Origin: JAGQPD01 sp020426865
GTDB taxonomy: Bacteria; Planctomycetota; Planctomycetia; Pirellulales; Pirellulaceae
Reading direction: 5' to 3'
Length of the DNA: 59,517 nt
NCBI GenBank assembly: GCA_041399065.1
Contig: JAWKTN010000017.1
Span: forward strand, 1-59,517
Shown piece after piece: positions 15,301-23,411 of this stretch. The first letter of the stretch is position 1. The number at the start of each line of letters is the position of its first letter. Under the pieces are notes generated by a model. That model saw only the letters and a program-made list of their open reading frames with translations, was not told where the DNA came from and searched no databases. Made by a program: the position numbers and the translations under genes.

Positions 15301-18076
15301 CCTGGTTGACGATGCGTTCCTCACCGTGTTCGCCCTGAATCGTGTCATAAACGATGGGACTGCGCATATTAAGGGAAAGCTCCAATAACCTGGTACCGTT
15401 AACACGTGGCGTACCGAACTCCGACATTGCCGCAACGGATTGCTCGGCGCTGTAATCGGCATCGACGCTCCACACGGCGTCTTTCGGCAGATGACCGATA
15501 CGAATGGCCTCTGGGCCAACACCAAACAAATCGGTAGCAAAGGCGGCGACATCGCGGCCAGGAATCCAGGCGGCACCAAGATTAGCATCGATATCACCGG
15601 GCAGAACATCGGGTGGCTGCACCTGCCTGAGCCGCTCGGCATTATGGGCGAATTCCGGTCCAGCATGCTCCGCGGTCTTGAGCTTCGCGCGGACATTGCC
15701 CGACAGATACACGTCGGCCGTTTCCCATGTGTGATTTTGCGGATTGCGGAAGACAAGATCGCCGAGCTCGCGGATGATGTCACTTTCCGCCTTACCGTAA
15801 AGTTGACGGATGTAGGAAAGGTCAACACCGCCGCGATGATCAAGAGAGGCGAGCAGTCCTTCTTCCGCCGAGGCGACGTGGTCAACGGGCGGTTTCTTGC
15901 CGACCACATCCCGTCCAAATATGGCGGTCTTTGCTGCTTTCCCGGTCACCTCGTCATAGTCTTCCAGCGACATGACGAGCATGGCGTCGGGGTCATCCCT
16001 AAACTTCACGAGATTCGGCATGCGGCGGATGACGGTGCCCTGGGCGGTGGCACCAAACGTCGTCTTGTTGATGGGGCCATAGTCAGCGATAAACTGATCA
16101 TAGAGGCCATTAAGCGACTTGCGGGCTTTGTCGCGCTCCTCCGATGGCCAGGCTTCGTTTTGGGACTGAAGCACGAGCCGTGCGGCATCACGCAGGCGTA
16201 TAAGGGATGCCAGGCGTTTGCCCATCATCGTGCCGGAGGCGGTCAGCGCGCTACTGCCGTGTGTCACGGACTGGGAGATTCCGCCGGACAGCTGCATGAT
16301 GCCGCCGCCGTCGGTGAGAAAGAAGCTGCCTTCACTGAGATGACGGACGGGTGGTGGACGCGTGAAAGCGATAGGCGGTACGGATTCGAGTCGAGTGGGA
16401 CGCTCGATGCGTTGACCGGCCACGATGCTCGCCACCGCGTCGTGTAGAAGTTGAGCAAGATTGCCTCGCCCTTTGACACTGAACCCTCCTTCGTGGTGAT
16501 AGAGCCGGTCTTGATGTGACAAGTCGCCCAGCACCATCTCGGGGTGATTGATCAAGTAGCGGTTGATGACGACGGGATGGCCGCCGATGTCGATCGTGCC
16601 GGTTTCCAGCCAATGGCTATCGGCGTGGTGCGGCTGCTGGTCGGCACTGCGTTTTCGAAGGAATACAAGGTCGGTCACAACGGCCGTACCTTCTTGCTTG
16701 AAGGCGTCGGAAGGCAGCCGAATGGCACCCAGAAAATCGGCACGCTCGGCCAGATACTCGCGAATCGCAGCGTTTTGTTTATCAAGCGTAAAATGGGATG
16801 TGACCAGAGCGAGCACGCCACCGGGTTTGAGGGCATCGACCGATTTGGCAAAGAAAAAGTCGTGGAGGGAGTAGCGATTGCCCTGATAGTCGAGCTTGAT
16901 ATTGGCAAAGGGCACGTTGCCGATCACGGCATCGATTTGGCCGTCGGGCAGACGCGTATCGCGGAAGTTTTCAATGCGGATGTCGTGAGACGGATAGAGT
17001 AGGCGGGCGATCCTCCCCGATATCTCGTCGAGTTCCACGCCGATGAATTGTGCGGACTTGGCGGCGTGGGCCATGAAACGGCCAGTGCCGCAGCCTGGCT
17101 CCAGGATGAGTGGGTGTTCGGGAAGCCCGAGGGCGTTGACGGCGTCATGGATGGCACGAATAACGGTCGGAGACGTGTAAAAAGCATTAAACGTTGTGCG
17201 GCGCACGCTGTCATACTCGTCGTTGGTAAAGAGTCCCCGAAGTTCTTCACCCAGTGCCTGCCAGCTGGCATCGCGGTAGGTGCCGGTGATGGGGTCGGGA
17301 AACAGCGTCAGTGCTACTGGTCCGAATCCAGAAAACCGCGTAAGAATCGCACGATCTTCCGCACAGGCCGGGCGTCCTTCCGCTTCGACGGCTTTGAGTG
17401 TGCGAATGGCGGCGATCAGGTCTCGGGCCTTTGCCTTGCCAGACGTCCCCGCACACACGTTCGTTTCTGGCGGCAACGATGACTGCGGCGCCGGCGCAAC
17501 GGCCGAAACAGGCGCTGGTATCGGCTTTGTCGCAGAGGCCTGTTCAAACAAAGGGTGCTGCGGTGCGCGATAGCGAGCCGGCGTTACGCGTCGTTTCGAG
17601 CTGGTTGGAGTGGACCATTGTCCGAATCGTGCTCCGTTGTCACTCGCTGCTCCATCGCTTCGATGAGTTGCGTCATTTGCTCCGTTGCGAACTCCATCGC
17701 CTGGAGCTGTATCTCCACTGGAGATAGCAGCGGCTGTTGCGCGACCATGATGTTGCCCAGGTGCAGGTGGAGCCGGCGAAATTCGCTGGCCAGCTGGTTC
17801 ATCGTCGAAAGCAAAGAGTCGCTGGATGCGAGCTGGTGCTTCAGCGGCGGGTGGCTGTCGATGAGTTCGAGGATGATCGTCTTGTACTGCATGATGACGT
17901 TGCTCCGTAGCCTCCACCGAGTCGCGAGCCCCTTCTCCCGCATCGGGAGATGACGTGTCAACAACGTTGGGCGGTTGATTCATCAACATAGTGGGTGGAG
18001 AAGGTAAGAGTAAAGATGTGTGCGACATCGTGTCATAGTTGGTGGGGTTTGGCCAGCAAAAAGTGAATTGGGTCAT
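12395..18076 (-). CDS. Giant N6-methylase/SNF2-type helicase fusion (DarB-like)
   Basis: Up to 1893 residues from ATG 18076, whose A overlaps the previous stop as ATGA. Domains: low-complexity N-terminus (1 to ~210); SAM methyltransferase with motif I LEPGCGTGRF near 325 and a GNVPF motif where N6-adenine methylases have NPPY; then a superfamily 2 helicase with GAGKT near 1012, VFIDEAHFF near 1177 and QRDGRILRQG near 1510; a coiled C-terminal region follows. This order matches large plasmid and phage methylase-helicases such as P1 DarB, which protect incoming DNA from restriction. The true start may lie well downstream, because the first ~165 codons overlap a more protein-like frame (17584-17892). 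Confidence 0.88.
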   Translation of the reverse strand: MTQFTFCWPNPTNYDTMSHTSLLLPSPPTMLMNQPPNVVDTSSPDAGEGARDSVEATEQRHHAVQDDHPRTHRQPPAAEAPARIQRLFAFDDEPAGQRISPAPPAPGQHHGRATAAAISSGDTAPGDGVRNGANDATHRSDGAASDNGARFGQWSTPTSSKRRVTPARYRAPQHPLFEQASATKPIPAPVSAVAPAPQSSLPPETNVCAGTSGKAKARDLIAAIRTLKAVEAEGRPACAEDRAILTRFSGFGPVALTLFPDPITGTYRDASWQALGEELRGLFTNDEYDSVRRTTFNAFYTSPTVIRAIHDAVNALGLPEHPLILEPGCGTGRFMAHAAKSAQFIGVELDEISGRIARLLYPSHDIRIENFRDTRLPDGQIDAVIGNVPFANIKLDYQGNRYSLHDFFFAKSVDALKPGGVLALVTSHFTLDKQNAAIREYLAERADFLGAIRLPSDAFKQEGTAVVTDLVFLRKRSADQQPHHADSHWLETGTIDIGGHPVVINRYLINHPEMVLGDLSHQDRLYHHEGGFSVKGRGNLAQLLHDAVASIVAGQRIERPTRLESVPPIAFTRPPPVRHLSEGSFFLTDGGGIMQLSGGISQSVTHGSSALTASGTMMGKRLASLIRLRDAARLVLQSQNEAWPSEERDKARKSLNGLYDQFIADYGPINKTTFGATAQGTVIRRMPNLVKFRDDPDAMLVMSLEDYDEVTGKAAKTAIFGRDVVGKKPPVDHVASAEEGLLASLDHRGGVDLSYIRQLYGKAESDIIRELGDLVFRNPQNHTWETADVYLSGNVRAKLKTAEHAGPEFAHNAERLRQVQPPDVLPGDIDANLGAAWIPGRDVAAFATDLFGVGPEAIRIGHLPKDAVWSVDADYSAEQSVAAMSEFGTPRVNGTRLLELSLNMRSPIVYDTIQGEHGEERIVNQEETLAAKEKQKLIKERFKNWAFADPERSERLVRIYNDTYNNLRPRLFDGSHLAFDGLNQTITLRPHQKDAIWRVMSSGNTLLAHAVGAGKTFTMAAAGMKLKQAGLIHKPMYVVPNHMLEQFAREFMMLYPNARLLVASKEDMTRDRRKQLTARIASGEWDGIIVTHSSFERIGMSSDYQSQFLREQIAEYDRLLTDTARADAKGRHRNLIKTIEKQKAAREAKLTELAAEGKKDDGLVFDELGVDHVFIDEAHFFKNLETPTKMDRVAGIQTSGSQRAFDIYMKARYLGRQHEGHGVTFATGTPISNTMVELYNLQRFLDPQGLAQRGIEHFDGWASTFGEVVESMEISPDGKSLRPRSRFARFNNLPELQQMFHTFADVQTADMLKLPVPKLKDGKPMTISCPMSDQQAALQDELVERYEKLRSQKVDPRVDNALAITTDGRKLALEARLLSAEATDHADSKIHALVDNVARIWRETSPTRGAQMIFCDMGVNHTPWGYSVYQDITRQLIARGIPAEQIADIGSADTDGKKQALFEKVRQGSVRVLLGSTQKMGTGTNVQKRLVALHHLDAPWKPAEVEQRDGRILRQGNENPEVAIYRYVTEGSFDAYMWQALETKARFISQVMTGHTTTRRAEDIGGQELSFAEVKAIASGNPAVLTLAEADAELQRLTLLQKGHMDEQFLIRRKLQELPATINQLKERRHGIKSDIDTLSSHGTRPIDPHTLADKLERLPQHVGRFQQIDLGHYGGLTYGITLYPHSHPEIYLRGETTSVCSTSSDRPGARAVINGVVRIVGGLPAQFESLGERLQLSLKQQRDYEARIGQPFEYAAYLKQLGELRDQLRLALSDRKPSEHEQPLPTAAQLSDAIKSLLSNHQHDIPAERGEQAPHATAEEPVTSLIKRHLQESAAPLGTIDDAALDVTAPSAAKPNIVTFERPETSKPPETSHPSFCEQLARPKPQYQLSFF
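17584..17892 (-). CDS. Possible helical protein overlapping the methylase-helicase N-terminus
   Basis: 102 residues from ATG 17892 (MQYKTIILELIDSHPPLKHQ) in a different frame from the large gene, with GGAG ten bases upstream. The content looks like a real helical protein with Leu-rich amphipathic stretches (TMNQLASEFRRLHLHLG; FATEQMTQLIEAMEQRV), whereas the overlapping large frame here is a Pro/Ala/His/Arg-rich low-complexity string typical of a shadow. Either both are used or the large protein starts after 17584. Function unknown. Confidence 0.55.
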   Translation of the reverse strand: MQYKTIILELIDSHPPLKHQLASSDSLLSTMNQLASEFRRLHLHLGNIMVAQQPLLSPVEIQLQAMEFATEQMTQLIEAMEQRVTTEHDSDNGPLQPARNDA

Positions 18077-18393
18077 GACGTCGCTCCAGGATGTGGTGTG
18101 AATAGGGGGTCGGCAGTGAGCTCCAAATCGCCGAAATAGCCGTCGCAGGTCACAATCAGATCGTCGTGACGACGAATCTCGAGAATGAGATCGTCCCATG
18201 GCTCCCAGCCAGTTTGCTTGCGGGCGAGTTCGAATGCTCCCTCACTGACAAAGCCGACCGTCAGTATGGCGAGGTAGGTAGCGTGGATGAACGCAATACC
18301 GCGTATGGGTCTGGCATCGAAGCCCCAGCCATCCATTTTGGCGTCCGGGGCGCGTCTGCCGTGAAAAAGGAGAAGTTGAAGTACGTTGGGCAT
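18073..18393 (-). CDS. Small plasmid protein of unknown function
   Basis: 106 residues from ATG 18393 (MPNVLQLLLFHGRRAPDAKM), supported by AGGGAGG seven bases upstream; a longer frame to 18441 lacks a ribosome site. It contains WEPWDDLILEIRRHDDLIV and an acidic C-terminus (YFGDLELTADPLFTPHPG), features of small plasmid accessory proteins. Its stop overlaps the next ATG as ATGA. No family recognised. Confidence 0.68.
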   Translation of the reverse strand: MPNVLQLLLFHGRRAPDAKMDGWGFDARPIRGIAFIHATYLAILTVGFVSEGAFELARKQTGWEPWDDLILEIRRHDDLIVTCDGYFGDLELTADPLFTPHPGATS

Positions 18394-18410
18394 GCCAAAT
18401 CCTCCCTCAA

Positions 18411-18806
18411 TCAGTGTTCGCTGGGCAGGTACAAGGTCCAATGCGCGCCGTCATACTCCGCCCAAATGTCGATTTGTTGCAACGGAAAATCGGTGAACGC
18501 AATGACCTGACGGATAAACGGCTCCTCGCCGGCATCTGCTTGAGCGACAAGAACGGCTGAACCATCCGTGACCGTAAGCCGCCAGAAATGCATGGTCGCC
18601 GTGCGCGGATCTTGCCTAAACGCCGCCTGCATCTGGCGTGTGCCGTAGTAGGAAACGATGGCATCGATCAGCCAATAGGCATGCCCATGTTCGGCGACAT
18701 AGCGGACCCCGTGCGTGTAGACGACCTGTCGATTCAGGGGATGCGCGTAGCGGATTATGTCCCCAGTGAATTGAGCCAGGTCGGAAGTGTGAAGTGTAGC
18801 TTGCAT
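18411..18806 (-). CDS. DUF6876-like protein
   Basis: 131 residues from ATG 18806 (MQATLHTSDLAQFTGDIIRY). The pattern LAQFTG, then TYTHGVRYVAEHGHAYWLID without gaps of note, then a tail LYLPSEH agrees with my recollection of DUF6876 proteins, found on plasmids and conjugative elements; function unknown. The ribosome binding site GGAG sits beside the palindrome CTTTCGCGAAAG (18819-18830), which could mask it. The first ~24 codons and the whole leader are duplicated at 29241-29525. Confidence 0.75.
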   Translation of the reverse strand: MQATLHTSDLAQFTGDIIRYAHPLNRQVVYTHGVRYVAEHGHAYWLIDAIVSYYGTRQMQAAFRQDPRTATMHFWRLTVTDGSAVLVAQADAGEEPFIRQVIAFTDFPLQQIDIWAEYDGAHWTLYLPSEH

Positions 18807-19020
18807 AATGTGCGACTCCTTTCGCGAAAGTGTGCGGCCACGCCCATCGTGACCGATGGTCCCCACACAACGCTCAGGAAGTCAAAGCTGCAAGCGAAAG
18901 CCGTGAGGGTCCATCTTCGATGGAAACCGGCTTGGCAGCTTGGCGAGCTTGCGAGCGTATGGCTTTGGCTTGCTAAGCGTATACAAGTCTATCGGGCACG
19001 ATCACAACGGCTTGGCGGCC
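18737..19020. repeat. Duplicated leader segment, copy 1
   Basis: About 285 bp covering the first codons and leader of the DUF6876-like gene; nearly identical to 29241-29525 by eye. It contains the palindrome CTTTCGCGAAAG (18819-18830) and hairpins at 18844-18859 (CCATCG/CGATGG) and 18910-18924 (TCCATC/GATGGA), all conserved in the second copy. Confidence 0.85.
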
Positions 19021-19159
19021 ACGTAAGACGTGGTCACATCTAAGATTTGAATGCCACTGGCCCAAGGCGAGATGGCAAGAATCCAACATCGCGCATTACG
19101 CTTGACGCACGGACGCAACCGCGATAAGTGTTAAGCACATTCACAAAGGGACAACAACA

Positions 19160-19462
19160 ATGACCATGGACGAAACACAAGAGGATGTCACAACCGCAGC
19201 AAACGTACGCCCTGCCTCACGGTTTGTCGGTAGCGGAGGGCTGAGCGTCGCCGTATGGACTCACAAAAACGAGAACGGTACGATGAACTACTCGGTACGA
19301 CTGGACCGCAGCTATAAGGATAATGATGGAAACTACCATTCAACACCGTATCTTCGTGATGGCGACCTACTTCGTGCCCAGAAGCTGCTCGAACGTGCCG
19401 GCGACTGGATTGAACAGCAAAAGCAGCAACACAGAGGCCAGGCGAGCGCACAAGCCCGATAG
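19160..19462 (+). CDS. Small protein of the three-copy family
   Basis: 100 residues, starting MTMDETQEDVTTAANVRPAS; a second in-frame ATG follows at 19166. The core GSGGLSVAVWTHKNENGTM, then YSVRLDRSYKDNDGNY and LLRAQKLLERAGDWIEQQ, is nearly identical to 30299-30610 and more distantly matches 9382-9675. No known family was recognised. A beta-rich core plus one long helix is expected. It is divergent from the DUF6876-like gene and separated from it by the duplicated leader. Confidence 0.75.
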   Translation: MTMDETQEDVTTAANVRPASRFVGSGGLSVAVWTHKNENGTMNYSVRLDRSYKDNDGNYHSTPYLRDGDLLRAQKLLERAGDWIEQQKQQHRGQASAQAR

Positions 19463-20129
19463 ATAATGCGAGTCTGGTTTCAAGTCACATGCCAATCGAC
19501 TAAGAGACGCCGCAGAATGGACGAGAGCGAAGCACGCCGTCCTCACCCTCGCGGAAGCGGATGCCGGGCCGCAAGCGGGTCCAACAGCAACGAAACCCGG
19601 TTCTGCCGCAAGATCATTTGCCGCTTTATGTCCAGGGCACGGGTCAATCTGCCCAGGCAACCCAGCATCCGCCAGACCAGACTATGGTCGACCGTGCTCT
19701 GGCGAAGCAAGGTTCCTGGATTTCCTCAGCAATGGCAGGCGGAAGCTGACATCCTTAACCGATCCTGCAACGATCATTTTGGACGGTTGGCGATACGTGA
19801 CGGCAGAACGAATTGCGATCTATGTGGGTACAGGAGGTACCGCTAAAGATACGCCACCGCCCGAGCCAACAGAAATGGCGTAGCAGAACGTTTATAGGGC
19901 AAGACTAATGAAAGGGTAGTCGGTAAACCTCCGACGTCAACTGCCTCGCCGCCAACTCGCCGGCCAGTTGGCGTTACCAATCACCGTTGCATTGACGAAA
20001 TATCGTAACTGACGACGGCGGAGTTTATACTGTGCGAACACCGCAGCCTCCTTGCAATCGGCGATTGAGCGAAAACACTTCCGTTTTGACGAAACTGCCG
20101 CCATGATTATCGACTCATTATCGGGCGTC
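19463..20129. other. Eroded mosaic DNA
   Basis: No intact gene supported. Plus-strand frames at 19466-19879 switch frame several times (a C-terminal piece reading ILDGWRYVTAERIAIYVG ends at about 19880), suggesting a decayed gene that I cannot identify. The minus strand holds an Arg-rich open frame at 19937-20200 continuing the ParB-domain remnant out of frame. Confidence 0.4.
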
Positions 20130-20516
20130 CAACCCGAAGCAACGCCTCGCTGATGCGTTCGTCGTCCATAGCGGCGACACTCGCCGATTTCGAGCGGCAA
20201 CAGTTCGTAATCGCAGTCGGCGTTCTCACCGGTGCGGTTGTCGGCGATGCGGTAGTGTCACCGCCTCCGGCTCAAGGTCCGTCGCAACGTGAACAGGCAC
20301 TTCGGCGAGGTTCAGTTGCTTGGCGGCTTTCCAGCGGGTATGGCCGACGATGATGACGCCGTCGGGATCGACGACGATCGGCTGCCGGAAACCGAAGTCG
20401 TTGATGGATTGGACGACGGGGGCAACCGCATCGTCGTTGATTCGCGGATTCTTTTCGTAAGGCTTGATCCGATCAAGCGACCACGCCAAATGACGATCGG
20501 CGTGTTGTGCTCTCAC
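20130..20516 (-). pseudogene. Remnant of a ParB-domain DNA methylase
   Basis: Minus frame from 20516 reads WSLDRIKPYEKNPRINDDAV, then FGFRQPIVVDPDGVIIVGHT and RWKAAKQLNLAEVPVHV: the ParB-like N-terminal domain of phage/plasmid DNA modification methylases. After LEPEAV a frameshift is needed to reach YRIADNRTGENADCDYELLP, the typical next block. A second shift then occurs and the methylase domain is absent. So it is a frameshifted, truncated copy with no expected activity. Confidence 0.8.
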
Positions 20517-20756
20517 GCTCGGTCAATGACGACTCGCCAAGTTTGTTTCATCGCGGCATTCGTGCGTTTTGAGAGTTCGCTCTGGATATCGCGGATCACC
20601 GTAGCATTTCCGGTGTGGTTCGTTCTACAAAATCAAATCTGCCATCGTCCGTGACACTCATTTCCCCGTTTTCAAATCGCGTGATTTCAACCGGTGGCGT
20701 CTCCACCGCATCGAAAACAATGCAGCTATCAACGATCAATTACCGATTCGCGAAAT

Positions 20757-21023
20757 TCAGTATTCTTGTCGATACCGACGGCGAGTAGTTGGCACTGGAA
20801 TATCGTGACCTCCTTGTTGAACTCGGGTCGCGACTCGCATCACGGCAAGTTCGGGGCTTGAAAGCCACAGTAAGACTAGCTCGATAGTGTAGCCGAAATC
20901 GCCCTTGAAACAGCGGGTTCTTTGGGCGTTGGAGGGTCCAGCAAGCATTGTTTCAAAGCTAAATGTCTTTTCTCTTTGATATAGTTCATCGATTCGATCA
21001 AGGATCACTCCGCCAGCTTTCAA
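20757..21023 (-). pseudogene. Zeta-toxin-family kinase fragment
   Basis: The 88-residue frame contains ILDRIDELYQREKTFSFETM, then LVLLWLSSPELAVMRVATRV and QQGGHDIPVPTTRRRY, the middle and end of zeta-toxin-like kinases (UDP-N-acetylglucosamine kinases). The N-terminal P-loop is missing and the C-terminus stops early; a shifted frame continues with VFDAVETPPVEITRFENGE to about 20590, perhaps its tail or a neighbour. This is a dead addiction module at the border of the CHAT cargo. Confidence 0.75.
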
Positions 21024-21167
21024 TGCTTGCGAAGCGGGGTATTGACGTGCGTTACATCATCCATCAGACTGTTTTTGCAGGCGTGCTGCCCAGGGATATG
21101 ATTGACACTTCGCCTGAGTCCGCAAAGTTCGTCTTTGCGGTTCACGCCTGTTTTTTAGACACCTTCT

Positions 21168-23411
21168 ATGCGGTTCTATCTCACATTCTCAAAAGGGTAC
21201 TTCGTCCCTGAGCTATTTAGGAGCCGTGATGCTTTTTCTGAGGCATTCCGCTCTAGTTTCAACTCCTTCGAATCACGGATTGCGAACTCTGACACTAACT
21301 TACGTGCAGGTTCCGGTGATGACGAATACATTCTAAAAGGGCTTCACGTCCCCCACGTCGGCGAAGTAGCAGTTTCTACTAAGAAGAATGTTGCCTGGAG
21401 GATGTTGTTGCACCGTAGATACGAGAAGGCTCCCTACGGTGAGAGCCCAGAATTTCGTTCCGTACCTCATGTACCGCTTCTAGTCCAATACCGGAAAAAG
21501 GTTCAGTTCGAACAGGACCATCTTGGAATCAAGACCAACCCTATTCGAGTCTACGTGCATATTTTTCCCTCAGGTTACTCTTTCATTCACGCAGCGGTAG
21601 CGGGGAATTTCAACTCACCCTTGTCTTCCTTCATTGAGTGGCTTGGAAAAGCGAAGCTCCCTGAGACATCTCCAAATGCCCTCCGGGTCTCAGTGGGGAA
21701 CCGTTTCAATGGAAGTCTCAGCGGTTTCTTCAACTACATCTGGACTCGCGTATCCAACGCAGTACTAAGCGATTCCAGTGCGACTACAATTGAGTCTCCG
21801 ATTTACGACATCCTGAGAATCAAACCGCTACAGAGCATGTTTCAAGTGCCAATCTCATCCCATGAATCTTTCATGGATTCGTACGAAAGAAATGAATCAT
21901 CGGGTTCGTCGGACAAGTCACGTTGGGATCAACCTCGCTTTCAATCGTGGGAGCAGCTATTTGACGCAATCTTTGATCGGTGGGAGGAAATCAAAGCAGA
22001 ATATGAAAATGGGGAAGCGTATCGCCGCATAAAAAAGTCCAGCTGGGAAGCCAAACTGATCAAGAGGCTTAAGCGTACCTCCCATCGTCACAGGTACTCA
22101 ACTGATGAAGAAGCGCACAAACACCTCCTGTTAAGGTTAGAACTTCGGAGTAAGTGGAGTTCCGAAGTCAAAAAGACCCTATCGGACAAGAAACTTGGAA
22201 ACGATGTTCGTGGGATGCACGAACAGCTGCAGCGCCTGGAGTTGTTCGATTCAGGGGAATTTCCCGACTGGATTCGCCACGAACTGGTCAAAGGTATCAC
22301 CCTGGCTTTACGGCAAGCCAATCGGATAAAGCTAGACGCGAATGAGATAGCGGGATTACTGGGCAAAGATCGGCGTTGGCGTGAGCTTGCGTGTGACGAA
22401 AGCGATTATGATTCTGTCTTCGGTAAGTATGGCAGCGATCTAATTGTGACCAAAAACCAGAGTGCACTCATCAAGACTGAAATCTGGAGTACTCGGAAGC
22501 AGTTGCAGTTGTGGTTTCACTGGAAGTTGATCGCCGTATACGAGATAGCGTGTGCTCAGTGGCTTGCCACTGAGATGATGCGGCAAGAAATGGATCGTGC
22601 CAGCAGCAGTAGCACACCCACTAGTGGTTTTTCTGACGTTTCGCGCAGATTCAATCTGCTGGCAACTACTCAAAGACATTTACCGCCAAGCTTTCGGAAG
22701 TGGTACTACTGTGTTTCGTCGTCAATTGGTACCGATCGGAGGCTCGCGGAAGTGGGCAGTGAACAACAGCGATTCGATCATGGACAGTTGCTAAGGAGGC
22801 TAGAAATGCATGATTACAAGAATGAAGCAATCATTCTCTTTCTTGGTGCGAACCCAAGTGACACAACGCAACTGGAGTTACCAAAAGAGGCGCAGGCGAT
22901 TGATGATCGATTGCGAAACACCGAACTGAGGGATCAATTTAAGATTGAACAGCAATGGGAGCCGAAAGCTCAACAGATTCCCGGAAAGATCATGCGGTTC
23001 AACCCGACAATCGTTCACTTTAGTGGGCATGGCAGCAAATGTGGTAACCTAGTTTTTGTCGACGAAGACAACATTGCTCGTGAAGCTGATACTGAATCGA
23101 TAGCTGAGATATTTCGCCTGATTAACGAAACTGTTCGCTGTGTAGTCCTGAATGCCTGTTACTCGAACAAGCAAGCGGCAGCTATCGCGGAACATGTCGA
23201 GATAGTAATTGGCATGTCGCAGGCTATTGGTGACAAAGATGCAATTCAGTTTTCTAGTTCGTTTTACGAAGCTCTTGGCTATGGCAAGAGCTTTCAGAAG
23301 GCATTCGAACTAGCAAAACTCGGAATGAAGTTGAGTGAATCAGATGACGCATTGGTTCCCAAAATGTTCCATCGAGATGGCATCGATCCAAACGACTGTT
23401 TCTGTTTCTAA
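21168..23411 (+). CDS. CHAT-domain protease with novel N-terminal region
   Basis: 747 residues. The C-terminal ~180 residues form a CHAT caspase-like peptidase: EAIILFLGANPSDTTQLELP, catalytic His621 in VHFSGHG and Cys664 in VVLNACYS, then AIQFSSSFYEALGYG. The N-terminal ~560 residues match no family I know; they are mixed alpha/beta, charged and without membrane segments. CHAT proteases act as executioners in several bacterial defence systems (for example with gasdermins or Craspase), but no gasdermin or CRISPR gene is adjacent here. No Shine-Dalgarno is visible at ATG 21168. Codon and AT character differ from the flanking plasmid genes by eye, suggesting cargo. Confidence 0.85.
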   Translation: MRFYLTFSKGYFVPELFRSRDAFSEAFRSSFNSFESRIANSDTNLRAGSGDDEYILKGLHVPHVGEVAVSTKKNVAWRMLLHRRYEKAPYGESPEFRSVPHVPLLVQYRKKVQFEQDHLGIKTNPIRVYVHIFPSGYSFIHAAVAGNFNSPLSSFIEWLGKAKLPETSPNALRVSVGNRFNGSLSGFFNYIWTRVSNAVLSDSSATTIESPIYDILRIKPLQSMFQVPISSHESFMDSYERNESSGSSDKSRWDQPRFQSWEQLFDAIFDRWEEIKAEYENGEAYRRIKKSSWEAKLIKRLKRTSHRHRYSTDEEAHKHLLLRLELRSKWSSEVKKTLSDKKLGNDVRGMHEQLQRLELFDSGEFPDWIRHELVKGITLALRQANRIKLDANEIAGLLGKDRRWRELACDESDYDSVFGKYGSDLIVTKNQSALIKTEIWSTRKQLQLWFHWKLIAVYEIACAQWLATEMMRQEMDRASSSSTPTSGFSDVSRRFNLLATTQRHLPPSFRKWYYCVSSSIGTDRRLAEVGSEQQRFDHGQLLRRLEMHDYKNEAIILFLGANPSDTTQLELPKEAQAIDDRLRNTELRDQFKIEQQWEPKAQQIPGKIMRFNPTIVHFSGHGSKCGNLVFVDEDNIAREADTESIAEIFRLINETVRCVVLNACYSNKQAAAIAEHVEIVIGMSQAIGDKDAIQFSSSFYEALGYGKSFQKAFELAKLGMKLSESDDALVPKMFHRDGIDPNDCFCF

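Noticed and set aside
15440..16447. 335-codon plus-strand frame
   Set aside because: Antisense shadow of the methylase-helicase, which has consistent helicase motifs on the minus strand.
20963..21211. 82-codon plus-strand frame before the CHAT gene
   Set aside because: Overlaps the zeta remnant on the other strand and the CHAT start; no content supporting a gene.
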